In this document: one piece after another, positions 36,801 through 46,362 of the stretch
Layout of the letters: each line of letters starts with the position of its first letter
How positions within the stretch are numbered: the first letter of the stretch is position 1
Assembly (NCBI GenBank): GCA_964034945.1
Contig: OZ035964.1
Coordinates: 7,283,328-7,347,327, forward strand
Direction of reading: 5' to 3'
DNA length: 64,000 nucleotides
Source: Chrysopilus asiliformis
Lineage: Eukaryota > Arthropoda > Insecta > Diptera > Rhagionidae
Notes under the pieces: generated by a model
Seen by the model: the letters and a program-made list of their open reading frames with translations, nothing else
What the model was told of the DNA's origin: nothing
Database searches by the model: none
Translations under genes and position numbers: made by a program

Positions 36801-39800
36801 TAACTAAAAATGCTCACTCAGTACTTGCAGAGGGGGCATGAAGTGTCTTATTTCGATTCCAGGCAACCACCCACAATTTGTGGCCACAAATGTGACTGGC
36901 CGCTTGGAATGGGGATTTTTTCTGATTGTTTCAATGACGATTCAAGAAATCGCGAAAAAGTGGATAAGGTGGCGGAGGAGAGGGATGAGGAACTTTAAAA
37001 AGCGAAAATTAGCGTGACGTATTTTTTGAACAGTCCACAAAATTCCAAATTTTATACTTTGTGTCTTAACGAATGCTTTATACAAATTCCGACATAAAAG
37101 TGGCTCCGGCAAATCCCTCAAGTATTCCTTCAGTAGCGTTGCAACGTCATGGGGACAAGTCTCTGGATCTATTGATGTTACCTCGCCACGATCAAAATCT
37201 TCTTTGAGCTGAAATTATCGAACAAACATTCAATGTAGACAAATTTGTGTTTTTTTGTTGTTTGTTTTTTGATACAAGTTGGCAACACCGATAATGCAAA
37301 GAAAATCATCTTATGTGAACAGCAGTTGACTTTTTTATACAAAACCTATCTCCTTGCCTAATTTACACTATAACTAGGGTGATCATACGTCCGGATTTAG
37401 TCATGTTGTGTCCCGGTGTCTCAGAATTTAAATTTGTGTCCCGGAGTTTTTCGATTAAATCTTGGAAATGAAAAGTTTCGCCTGCGGCGGAGTTTTTTCA
37501 TAAGTGTCTACCATCACCGTGTCTTTATTTAATAGAAATCATTCGCGGCGCATTTTCTTATATATTTTTTTATTATAACGTATATTTCTCCAACAAAAAA
37601 CTTGACAATAACTTGCCTGCGGCGCGATCTCTTCTGTTTTTGGAAGGGAAAACATATCACAAAATATAATAGAAAAAAATCACTGCGTTTAGAAAAGCGC
37701 CACTTTAAATTCTTATGAACTTTTCGGCACATTAAAAATCTCCTTTTGCTCACTCCGCCCCCGCATCAGTATCTGTCTCGGATTCGAACAATGAAAATAT
37801 GGTCACCCTAACTACATATAAAACATCTTTACCAGATTTCTCAAAAATGACTAGAGCTAGAGCCATGAAATGTACGTCCTTTGAAATTAGGATTTTTTTT
37901 TTGATTTAAGAAAGGTTTCCATAATTTTTGTTAGGATTTTCCGAAAAATTGTTTTTCTGCAGCGTCCTAGTATTTTTGACTTACACTACATTTTTTCCTG
38001 ATATTTTTTTAAAATTTTGTTTAAGAAAGTTCTGTGCTGTTCACATCAGATGTATATATTATATATATTTGATTTTTGAAAGAAACTTTTATGATGCCGA
38101 TAACATTTTTTTTTAAATGTGACCCGCACACAAAAGATTTATTTCTATTTACCTGTCGAACTCTTTTCTTGGACGTGCTAACACGAAATATTCCAACGAT
38201 ATGAAGTCCATGCTCTTCCAGATGCCGAATACACGCGATCACTAGTCCAGGTACCTGATGTCCAGAATTCTTCTCCAAACCAGCCATCGGCGGCGGTGCA
38301 ATTGTTAATGACAGATCGTCATCGTCATGACTAGTCCGACGCATGTCCGATTGACTACGTGATAATTGCATTACACTGGAATTATTCAAATTGCCACCAG
38401 CTATGACGCCACCATCGTTGAGAGGATCATCGCCCGAATGCACCAAGAAATTTGTCGATCGTGACAATGGCAGGCTTTCGCATGATCCTATCTAAAATAT
38501 TTGAATGTTAGACAAGATTGTTATACCAAATGGTAACGGGTCGGGGGATCTATAAAATACGTCACACATAGTTTTTTTTTTGGAAGGCGGGGGGTGAGGG
38601 TAAGAGTTTAAATTGCATAAAAAAATCCCGAAAAATTTACGAAAACTCCAAAACTAGCGTGACGCACTTTATGGAGACTCAACCCACCCCCTCCCTCCCT
38701 CCTTAATGGTAATTTATTTAAATCGAATCAAATTACATTTTCACTGCCTTTACTACTGCCACCGCCACCCAATAACGAGGCAATTGAATTCCTCGAGCCC
38801 CGATCCGAACTGTGATGGCCCGACGATGCAGTGGCGCCCCCCTTATGCGCTCGACTGTAATCATTGTCCAAACATTTCTCTAAACTGACACCGAATACTA
38901 GGCCGCTACCCAAACCTATGGAAAAGTGACCGTTAATCGGAATGTCTATCGACTACAGTAAAATCTACTCACCTCGACTATCGTCCTTTTTCCCGGTATC
39001 GAAAAAACTGGTGGTCAACGCCTTTCGCTTTATCAGTAGCGGACGTCGTTTCTTATTTGATCCGCTACTTACCGATGCTGCACTATCACCAGGCGTCGTT
39101 ACGTTTACACCAATATTCAATTGATTGATTTTATCGATGGCGACACGATGCAGAATCTTGCGTTCTATCTCTGTCAGATCTGCCAGTTTGGCGTCGTAGA
39201 GTTGGACCCGTCGCCCCGATGATGACGTCCAAATACAGTTACCCTAGGAACAAAATCGATTAAATGTTTATTATTTTTTCGAATTATTAGAGCCTTGTTT
39301 TTAGTAGGAAAAATATTTCCGAAACCTTTTCCATCCGGGAAATATTTTTTTCGAATTTTTAGAGGCTTGTTCTGAGTAGGAAAAATATTTCCAAGACGTT
39401 TCCCACCCGGGAAATATTTTTTTCGAATTTTTAGAGGCTTGTTCTGAGTAGGAAAAATATTTCCGAGACCTTTTCTATCCGGGAAATATTTTTTTCGAAT
39501 TTTTAAAGACTTGTTCTGAGCAGGAAAAATATTTCCAATACGTTTCCCACCCGGGAAATATTTTTTTCGAATTTTTAGAGGCTTTTTTTGAGTAGGAAAA
39601 ATATTTCCGAGACCTTTTCTATCCGGGAAATATTTTTTGGAAGTTTTAAAGGCTTGTTCTTAGTAGGAAAAATATTTTCGAGACCTTTTCGATCCGGTAA
39701 ATATTTTTATCGAATTTTTAGAGGCTTTTTCTTAGTAGGAAAAATATTTCCGAGACCTTTTCCACCCGGGAAATATTTTTTTCGAATTTTTAGAGACTTG

Positions 39801-42691
39801 TTCTGAGTAGGAAAAATATTTCCGAGAGATTTTCCAGCCGGGAAATATTTTTCTCGAATTTTTAGATGCTTGTTCTGAGTAGGAAAAATATTTCCGAGAC
39901 CTTTTCTATCCGGTAAATATTTTTTTCGAATTTTTAGAGATTTGTTCTGAGTAGGAAAAACCTTTCCAAGACCTTTTCTTTCTACAACAGAAGAATAAAT
40001 CCAAATGGTCGCCCTTTTCAGAGCGTTTTCTTTTTTTTTAAACAAATTTTGTTCCCGATTTTTAGGGATATACCTTTATTCCAAAAAAACCACTATTATC
40101 TCGAAAACTAACGGTTTTTTAATGGCTCGGTTTTTCGTTGTTTTAAAAAAGACATTTTTCCCCCAAAACTTTTTAATTGCGACTGTTAAATTTTATTAAA
40201 TCAAATTACCTGCGGCGTCCATTGTGGCCGATCGGGTGACTGTGTCCGTACTTGACTTTTTGATCTTGACTTCCATATTTTCTTCGAGACGAATTGACCG
40301 ACATTCGATGAGGATTTCGATTTCTGCATGTTGTCTCTGGAAGATTTCCGCTGTTGGGCTTCTAAGCTCGTGCATCAATGGTGGTTGCACAATTTGTATT
40401 TTATGTAATTTGAAAATGAATAGAAAAAATTTATCAGGACATTTCGGAATGATCAAACAACCGACATACAAAAAAAAAGATTAAAAAAAAAGATTATTGT
40501 TAAAACAAAAAAAAAAAAAATACAACAAAAAAAGTTAATTACGAGTTGTAGTCGTAGTGGTTGAATTTATGGACAGACTACTGGTTGAATTTGGACTGTC
40601 CTGTGGCGTATGGTGATGGCCATGCCATAGATTGGACAGGAATTGTTGCCCAGAATGGAGGAGGCCTCCTCCACCCGATGACGATGCTGCCGATGGGGAT
40701 GGTGACGGTGGACAAGCACCGATCGTATTCTGTTGTTGTTGCTGCTGCTGCTGCTGCTGCTCTAAATATTGCTGCTGTTGCTGTTTTCGCTGCTGATCAT
40801 TGCGCTGCCAATCGGCATGCGCCTCGGCCAATTGCAATTGATCATCGCAACCGCGGATCGCGTCTAATGCCAACGCGGTCCATGCGTCCAACGTTTGTAC
40901 AGCCTTTGAATTATCCTCATCCATCCCAGGTGGATTTATCTCGCCCTTGGCGCGGATATTGCGTAAATTTCGATCATAGTTGACGCGTTTAAAACGATTC
41001 GCATGATCATCGTTGACGCTTTTCTTTCGTGCCATGCGCAAATATCGTTTTATTGTATCGCTAACTGATTGCGAGACATCCTCATTATCGATACTGCTCT
41101 TCCGTCTCGATCGATGATGTCGTCCGCCTCCTGTTGCCCCACCACCGCTCGCCCCACTACCACTCTTATCGCTATCCTCATCGGCCAGTTGTTGTGCGAT
41201 CAGCTCCTCATCCTTGAGTTTCTTATTCGCTTCATATTCCTTGGCCATACGCTGGAGGACATGCAAATGTATAAAATCGGTTTGTGTACCGGCGGTACTA
41301 TACGTTTTCGGTGGAGTGGGCGGAGGTTTCTTAACTATCCCGGCGGGATGATATCCAGTTGTCGATTTCGAATCACGCCCGAATGCAGCGTCCGTCACAC
41401 CTGAAGACGATGGCCGTAGGTGTGATCTTGACAGGTTAGATTTGGAGCTGATGATGCCTTCACCGGGGTAAGATTTCCTCGATGATGTCGAGGAATCCTT
41501 ACTGGAATCTCGCCTGAAACTCCATAAGCTCGACAATGATGACGCATGCGGTAATGTCAAACCGGATCCTGTCGCCGGCGTACAATGTCTGCCAAGAATC
41601 CGTTGTAGTTGTTGTTGCTTCAAATCATTGTAGATTTGTCTTAACAGAGTCTTATTCTCCAGGATATCCGTTGTAATGCGATCGGGCGAAATTAACGGTT
41701 TCGATGTGGTCTGCGTGTACTTCTTTAGGCTATCCAAGAGCTGCTGAATCTCTTCCAATTTACCGCTAATCTGTTGTGTTCGGCTGAGATGCAATGTTGT
41801 TTTGGCGGTACCGGATGGAGCGGTACGCGTCGCACTCGTACTTGCTTCGGTGCTGGCGTCCGATGGCTCACGAATTCGAACAGTTTTCGACGCTCCGCCA
41901 CCGATTGGAGTCGTCGATTTCATAGCTAGCTCACCATCGCTAGATTTTCGCTCTTGCCCACCACCGGCACCGATCAAGTAATTTTGCAATATTGTTAGGA
42001 TTTTCTCATTATTCCGTTGCTGTTCTTTGGTTTTCTCATCATCATCTGAGCTAACGGTGGATTTAACAAGTTTCCGGGATGAATTATTCTTCGATTGAGC
42101 ACGCGATCGATTTTTCAATGACACCAGAGCACCGGGATATGAGCATTTGCGACGCCATAGAACGAATTTTGGCTCATTTCGGCATACGTTCTGAAAGTGC
42201 TCTTCGATTTTGTTAACTTCATCGGGTGTTGCCCGATTGCCACCAGTACTCTTATGTGAGGCAATGCCTTCCGGTATCAGACGACGTCCAGCATCCGTCA
42301 TGTATTTCCATGTTTTTCTCGTTAGTAGCCAGCGCTCTTTAACCGGTCCACCGACACCGCCACCCGTTGACGCACGTTTCCCACCCGACGCTGTTGTCGG
42401 TGACGACGCTGACGATCGCCTGACCTTATCACGATCGCGTAACGACTTTCTACCCATTTGTGATCGACGATGGACAGGACCCAAAGATCTATCACTGTTT
42501 CTGCTATTCACTAGCGGCTGTTCCCGTTGGTGTCGCTGCTGACGCGTATCGGCGGTGGTAGCGGTGGTAGCGCCTTGGCCGTCTTGATCGATCCGTAACT
42601 CTGGTAAATCAATCTGTGTTCTGACAGTTTTTTTAATTGGTTTCTTTTTATTATTATTATCATATGGCTTCAATTTTCTTTGGTCGCCCAT
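32971..42691 (-). CDS. Rho GTPase-activating protein, ARHGAP6/ARHGAP36-like (11 exons)
   Basis: Coding exons, in transcript order: 42691-40543, 40361-40210, 39243-38973, 38915-38737, 38491-38153, 37208-37071, 36325-36036, 35624-35487, 34890-34657, 34397-33910, 33839-32971. All introns are GT-AG, the phases agree, and they join into 1,748 codons plus a stop. The RhoGAP domain spans about residues 995-1185, with arginine finger R1020 (GIFRVS), K1057 and R1061 ([14 protein letters not shown]) and N1137 ([10 protein letters not shown]). These are the residues expected of an active GAP that speeds GTP hydrolysis by Rho-type GTPases. Upstream, [11 protein letters not shown] (about 772-782) and the following basic [11 protein letters not shown] stretch match the region that precedes the GAP domain in vertebrate ARHGAP6. 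The start is ATG 42691; an in-frame TAA lies at 42739-42737 with no ATG between. The N-terminal 700 residues and C-terminal 530 residues are mostly low-complexity. Likely role is cortical actin control (family inference). Confidence 0.92.
33910..34397 (-). CDS. RhoGAP exon 10 (residues 1297-1460)
   Basis: Acceptor CTTTTTAG|G completes an Arg codon; donor GTTGAAG|GTAAAA. It begins [16 protein letters not shown], then Asn, Ser/Thr and Gly runs, ending [17 protein letters not shown]. Predicted to be disordered. Confidence 0.88.
34657..34890 (-). CDS. RhoGAP exon 9 (residues 1219-1297)
   Basis: Acceptor TTTCAATAG|G, donor CGAAG|GTATCA. Low-complexity Ser/Pro/Gly sequence with the less repetitive [19 protein letters not shown]. 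Confidence 0.88.
34950..35022. repeat. Foldback element in intron 8
   Basis: 22-bp arms (34956-34977 and 34994-35015), nearly perfect, with a 16-bp loop. A related copy lies at 36500-36612 in intron 6. Confidence 0.65.
35081..35163. mobile_element. Small palindromic MITE in intron 8
   Basis: Arms GGTCGTAAAGTGGTCGT and ACGACCATTTTACGAC, same family as 43826-43893. A second foldback (GACCAATAAGATCAATGC / GCTTTGATCTCATTGGTC) lies at 34950-35022 in the same intron. Confidence 0.65.
35487..35624 (-). CDS. RhoGAP exon 8 (residues 1174-1219)
   Basis: Acceptor CTCTTCAG|A, donor TTAGA|GTTAGT. It encodes [20 protein letters not shown], the end of the GAP fold and the downstream helix also present in ARHGAP6, then [15 protein letters not shown]. 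Confidence 0.9.
35695..36015. mobile_element. MITE in intron 7
   Basis: Perfect 17-bp inverted ends TTTCATACGCAGGGCAA (35695) and TTGCCCTGCGTATGAAA (35999). Internal inverted repeats of the same motif occur near 35720-35735 and 35863-35885. Confidence 0.75.
36036..36325 (-). CDS. RhoGAP exon 7 (residues 1077-1173)
   Basis: Acceptor TTTTTAGAG|ATA is the only nearby AG that keeps phase; donor ATAAG|GTGAAC. It encodes [20 protein letters not shown] and [19 protein letters not shown], with the catalytic-site Asn N1137. Confidence 0.92.
36396..37036. mobile_element. MITE in intron 6 carrying a nested palindrome
   Basis: Ends GTCTGTCCATCAACTACGTC and GTGACGTATTTTTTGAACAG are inverted. It contains the 22-G run and, at 36500-36612, a second palindromic element (GAAGCTTC arms with ACCAATAAGATCAAAGC). 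That second family recurs at 34950-35022. Confidence 0.55.
36446..36467 (+). repeat. Homopolymer of 22 G
   Basis: A single uninterrupted G run inside intron 6 of the gene; it reads as poly-C in the transcript. The opposite strand can form G-quadruplexes. The true length is uncertain because such runs are poorly sequenced. Confidence 0.8.
37071..37208 (-). CDS. RhoGAP exon 6 (residues 1031-1076)
   Basis: Acceptor AATTTCAG|CTC, donor GCATTC|GTTAAG. It encodes [14 protein letters not shown] and [18 protein letters not shown], carrying K1057 and R1061 at the spacing seen in active RhoGAP domains. Confidence 0.93.
37375..37810. mobile_element. TIR element in intron 5, hAT-like ends
   Basis: The ends TAGGGTGATCATACGTCC and ATATGGTCACCCTA are inverted and imperfect. 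The interior has GTGTCCCGG twice but no coding frame. The CAGGGTGACCATA-type end is common in hAT-derived elements, but the family is inference. Confidence 0.55.
38153..38491 (-). CDS. RhoGAP exon 5 (residues 918-1030), start of GAP domain
   Basis: Acceptor ATTTTAG|ATA, donor CGACAG|GTAAAT, both on codon boundaries. It encodes a Ser/Asp linker, then [19 protein letters not shown] and [14 protein letters not shown] with the arginine finger R1020. Confidence 0.93.
38540..38687. mobile_element. MITE in intron 4 (CATAAAATACGTCAC-type family)
   Basis: Inverted ends GATCTATAAAATACGTCACA and GCGTGACGCACTTTATGGAG. Same family as 36396-37036 and 49130-49302. Confidence 0.6.
38737..38915 (-). CDS. RhoGAP exon 4 (residues 858-917)
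   Basis: Acceptor TTCCATAG|GT completes a Gly codon; donor GAAAAT|GTAATT. It encodes [19 protein letters not shown], corresponding to the short conserved motif before the GAP domain in ARHGAP6, then a Ser/Gly linker. The preceding intron is only 57 bp. Confidence 0.88.
38973..39243 (-). CDS. RhoGAP exon 3 (residues 768-858), ARHGAP6-type pre-GAP region
   Basis: Acceptor TTCCTAG|GGTAAC, donor GTCGAG|GTGAGT. It encodes [19 protein letters not shown] and later [11 protein letters not shown], the best family signature outside the GAP domain. A second strong donor (TCG|GTAAGT at 39072-39071) lies within the exon. Confidence 0.88.
39293..39989 (-). repeat. 72-bp satellite array, block E, inside RhoGAP intron 2
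   Basis: About nine to ten units in the orientation opposite to blocks A-D on the plus strand, so sense relative to the host gene. It makes up about 70 percent of the 966-bp intron. Each unit reads TTTTTCCTACTCAG on the transcript strand. Confidence 0.93.
40210..40361 (-). CDS. RhoGAP exon 2 (residues 717-767)
   Basis: Acceptor GAGCTTAG|AA completes the Gln codon of exon 1, and donor CCGCAG|GTAATT ends on a codon boundary. The correct frame reads [19 protein letters not shown] and ends DRPQWTPQ. The other open frame here ([11 protein letters not shown]) does not join in phase with exon 3. Confidence 0.85.
40543..42691 (-). CDS. RhoGAP exon 1 (residues 1-716)
   Basis: It ends with donor C|GTAATT, leaving one base of a Gln codon. 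It encodes an Arg/Lys-rich start, a compact Trp-containing module at about 118-185 ([20 protein letters not shown] then KFVLWRRKC), a PPPTPPK proline motif near 470, and a poly-Gln stretch near 665-680. Reading on past the donor gives a stop two codons later, which would mimic a single 719-codon gene. Confidence 0.9.
40732..40762 (-). repeat. CAG/CAA trinucleotide run coding poly-Gln
   Basis: On the coding strand seven CAG codons are followed by CAA codons, giving about ten Gln in a row inside exon 1. Uninterrupted CAG runs of this kind vary in length between individuals. Confidence 0.8.
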
Positions 42692-43059
42692 CACAGATTT
42701 TTTTTTTTCAATTTTATTTTTTTTTTGTTGTTTGGTTTAACTATTAACTATTCCTATTTTCAATTTACCATGAATATAAAGTTTTTAAACGATGATAAAA
42801 CCGAATATTTCAAACCTTTCAGCACATACGAAAACTTCATTTTGTTGTTATATTTTTATTTTATGTCACTCTATAGAAAAATGAGAATATTTTAACGTCT
42901 GATAGTTTTGTGTGATTATAAAGTAGGGGGGGGGGGGGATAATTAGGATCATGCAAAATAATCCCTGCCCAAGTAAAAATCAAATCAGAATCACTCTGAA
43001 TGTTTAGGAAACCGCAAGGGCTGAGAGGAGGTTCGCACTTCCGAAAATTAAGATAATAT
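42692..43059. other. Upstream flank of the RhoGAP coding start
   Basis: AT-rich. Holds the in-frame TAA at 42737-42739 and a run of 13 G at 42926-42938. No core promoter element was convincingly identified. Confidence 0.4.
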
Positions 43060-43445
43060 TTTAGAGGCGAGTTCTAGGCAAGAAAATATTCCCGAGGCCT
43101 TTTCTAGACAGGATTTTTTTTGGAAGATTTAATCAGGAAAAGTATTTCCGAGGCCTTTTGTGGGCACGAAATATTTTTTTCGAATTTTTAGAAGCAAGTC
43201 CTGAGTAGGAAAAATATTTCCGAGGCCTTTTGTGGGCACGAAATATTTTTTTCGAATTTTTAGACGCGAGTTCTGAGCAGGAAAAATATTTCCAAGGCCT
43301 TTTGTGGGCACGAAATATTTTTTTCGAATGTTTAGAAGCAAGTCCTGAGTAGGAAAAATATTTCCAAGGAATTTTGTGGCCACAATTTTTTTTTTCGATT
43401 TTTTAGACGCGAGTTCTGAGCAGAAAAAATATTTCCGAGACGTAG
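43060..43445 (-). repeat. 72-bp satellite array, block F (diverged subtype)
   Basis: About five units with the private variant CCTTTTGTGGGCACGAAAT in place of CCTTTTCCATCCGGTAAAT. Same orientation as blocks E and G. Confidence 0.9.
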
Positions 43446-43825
43446 GCGTCACACTATCGCAGGCCATTCCCTAAAAGAATCAGTCTGTTTTAATTTTTGC
43501 GTCTGCCTGTTTGAATTTCGAAAAACTGATAACGGAGTCATCAACGACCCCAGGATCCCCGGTATATAAATTTTCATATGATTCGGACTTTTTGAAAAAT
43601 GCGCCCCTCAAAGGACTAAAACTTAGGGTTGACATACCGTGCTCACCCCCTTCCCTCCTCCTTCCCTTCCGCCGTCCTGTATTTAAGGGTGTCACAATTT
43701 TAATGTTTTTTTAAAAATGTGCCCGGGGCAGAAAAGCACTCGCCCGGCGGAAATATTTGAGAAAAGTCTCACCTGACATCGTAAATAGTGGGCAATGCCT
43801 AGGTGTGAGGAAGGGGTACAGAAGA
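43446..43825. other. Non-coding intergenic DNA
   Basis: No gene recognised. The short frames at 43480-43714 overlap on opposite strands and resemble nothing known. Confidence 0.4.
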
Positions 43826-43893
43826 TCGTAAAGTGGTCGTCGCAACCATAAAGTCAGCTTCATGACTTTATGGTTGCGACGACCACTTTACGA
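43826..43893. mobile_element. Perfect palindromic MITE, 31-bp arms
   Basis: Arms 43826-43856 and 43863-43893 are exact reverse complements around the 6-base loop GCTTCA. Core GTAAAGTGGTCGTCGCAACC. Related copies lie at 35081-35163 and about 45768-45883. Confidence 0.8.
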
Positions 43894-45767
43894 CATTTTG
43901 TGTATTGCTAAGCTATTTGGTGAGAGAATGGGATAGTAACGCTCCTTATTATGACAATATTTGATTTCCGGTCGCTTTCTACACTCTGGTGATATTGCCA
44001 GCATTTATTTATGCCTCTGGCAAATGGATATTCAATGCGAAAATAAATGAAATAATAAAATAATGCAAGGTGTTTGCCGAAAGGTACCAAAAAAAAAATA
44101 TCTCGTGTTGACGCGCAACGAGGTAAAAACCGAAACGAAAAGCATTTTTTTTCAGTTACAAATAAATAAAATTGGAACCAAGATTCGTGTTTTTTTTTTT
44201 GTTTTCATTCTATTTTTTATTTTCCTTTTCTGTTTTTTTTTCTTCGTTTTCATTTTCGGTTTATTTAAAAGAAAAATTGTTTCTTCGAATTTTTTCTTGG
44301 CTCGCCCCGCCTCTTATTCACCCCCCTGATCCATGGTTGATTTTTTCCCCGCCAACACTCCGTCTGACTTAGCGAGATTTTTTTTGTCCAATTTGGCCAA
44401 AGGTATTCCACCGTAGGAGGAGGTAAGAAGCTATAGGTGAAAATATTCACATATTTTTGCTGTACCTTCTTGTATTTTTGGACGTTCAAAAGTGGGAAAA
44501 AAACAACATTTTTATAATCATATGTTTTTTACATTCCATCGGTTAGCCAACAGCATTTGCGGCGATTCCTTGTCGGAAAATTCTTTTTACGGGACAGAAG
44601 TTTTTTTTTTCTATTTTATACAATTTTTTTTTTAATATTTCAGTTTAGATTTTGTTGACGTTTGTTTTTTAATGGCAAGTTTTTATTCTCCAAAAAATAT
44701 CGAAACACTAGAAATGATTACCGAATTTAAGAGGAGAAAAAATAATGTCAAGGCCGTTTCCACATCATAAACTCGAATTATTATTATTTTTAATTTAATT
44801 CTATTTTTTCAGTTTTTGGGTATGGGTTGGCGGGCGGGGGAGGGGGGGGGGGGCTCCACGACAACTTCTGATGAAAACCCGTTGACCGGATATGACCAAA
44901 ATGGTGACTTTTCAAAAATGTCAAATCAGTTTTTCGCGATTGTATCGGAAACTACGGATTTTTCAATAGTTTCATGTATAACAAAAGTTGAAGACAATAA
45001 AATTTCCTACACTTTTGTCTTTCACTAGAACTTCGTAACTCGAACTGTTATCGATATATTATGTTGAAAGGATTAAATTGTCTCTCACTGTGAGTGGTAG
45101 GTGCCGGGGAGGAGGGAGCGTAGAGATATGGTCTACGACAAGCGTAAAGATGCGATCTACGACAAGCGACGAACCGTCTGTGATACACGCGAAACCACAC
45201 GGAACCGTAGTTCAATTTGAGCTCAATTGAATCAACCGATCAGCATTAAATTCTCCGATAATTCCCAATGCAGTGCTCTGCGACCGTACCGGTGAAATTT
45301 CCATATAACGGTAAATCACTCAACACAAAATATTTTCGAATAAAAAAACCTCTCAAAATTTTGTATTGAAATTCATCTCGCGATCACCGATCGTTAGTCA
45401 CGCTTCTAAACTGCGTACCGAAAGCAGCCACAAAAATCACAACCGCACCAGCTTTTATTTTTCTTTGCTTTTCTAAAAAATTTCAAATAAAAAACCCCCC
45501 TTTTCGATATCGCTCAAACAAAAACTTTTTTTTTAAATTGCAGCGAAATTGTTGCGAATGCACGCATTTTTCGAGTGAATGTTGACAACTTCCTCAAATC
45601 GACACACGGATCAAAGTACCTCAAATTCGATATTCATTTCGTTGTCCTTCTCACTCACTCAGGCCGTGATCTTTACTTTCTTACACGTCATACCAAGTAG
45701 TATAGAAGGTCTTGTGTCGGCGGGAAAAAAATTTCATTCTTAAGATATTCTACTTCGGCGTTCCCAA
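43894..45767. other. Non-coding intergenic DNA
   Basis: Pyrimidine-rich tract at 44190-44260 and a G-rich run at 44835-44853. A short direct repeat of ATCTACGACAAGCG type lies near 45125-45175. No gene recognised. Confidence 0.4.
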
Positions 45768-45883
45768 GCATGATAACGACGCTACGACCACTTTATGACA
45801 TTTTGTGCTACTTGGGTTCGCACGACAAAGGGTCGCGAAATAAAGTCGCGACGACCATTTTACGACCCTTTGTAAAGCTGGTC
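45768..45883. mobile_element. Diverged member of the TCGTAAAGTGG palindromic family
   Basis: GACCACTTTATGACATTTTG, then an inverted pair ACAAAGGGTCGCG / ACGACCCTTTGT. Confidence 0.5.
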
Positions 45884-46345
45884 CCACAATTGGAGCGGTG
45901 CGGTAGCGGCGCGGCGCAGCGCGGTTAGCTCAGAGCGGCAGGGCGACAGCCGCAGTCATTTTTAAACCGAAATTACGCGGCGCGGTTGCGGCGTGGTGAC
46001 AGCTCAATTTGTGTTCTCATAACCTAAAAATCGCAGAAAATTCGAAGATTATTAATTTTTCCGTTTCATTTTCGGTTTCGAATACGTTTTAAAGTTATTT
46101 TCCATCTTTTTACTTGATAAAAATATTTGCAACAACACTCAGAAAACATAAACAACTGTCACCGCTTCCAACCGCGTCTGAAAGTAGAAACTAGACCTAC
46201 TCTTCGCGGTGCCGCGCGGCTGCCGCGTTTGGTCACCGCGCAATTATAAAACAACTCATATAAACATATAGTTTCTACTACCATCTGTCACCGCGCCGCG
46301 CCGCTTTGCGCGTAATTGCGGTATAAGCTTTATACTTGGACTAGC
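45884..46345. mobile_element. GC-rich TIR element
   Basis: Its ends are inverted and degenerate: AGCTGGTCCCACAATTGGAG at the left and ACTTGGACTAGCT at the right. CGG/GCG-rich blocks just inside both ends (45895-45940 and 46285-46310) contrast sharply with AT-rich flanks. A further pair of GC-rich blocks lies at 45970-46000 and 46200-46245. No coding frame. Confidence 0.5.
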
Positions 46346-46362
46346 TATAACCGTTTAAAAAA

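Noticed and set aside
40362..40471. Extension of exon 2 upstream ([16 protein letters not shown])
   Set aside because: That frame does not join exon 3 in phase, and the in-phase frame has a stop just upstream of the chosen acceptor.
40561..42542. Plus-strand frames opposite exon 1 (for example 40561-40983 and 42210-42542)
   Set aside because: Shadows of the coding exon on the other strand, with no homology recognised.
40535..42694. Single-exon 719-codon gene starting at GTG 42694
   Set aside because: The frame passes a GT donor at 40542 and stops two codons later; splicing to exon 2 in phase continues the protein. ATG 42691 is the normal start.
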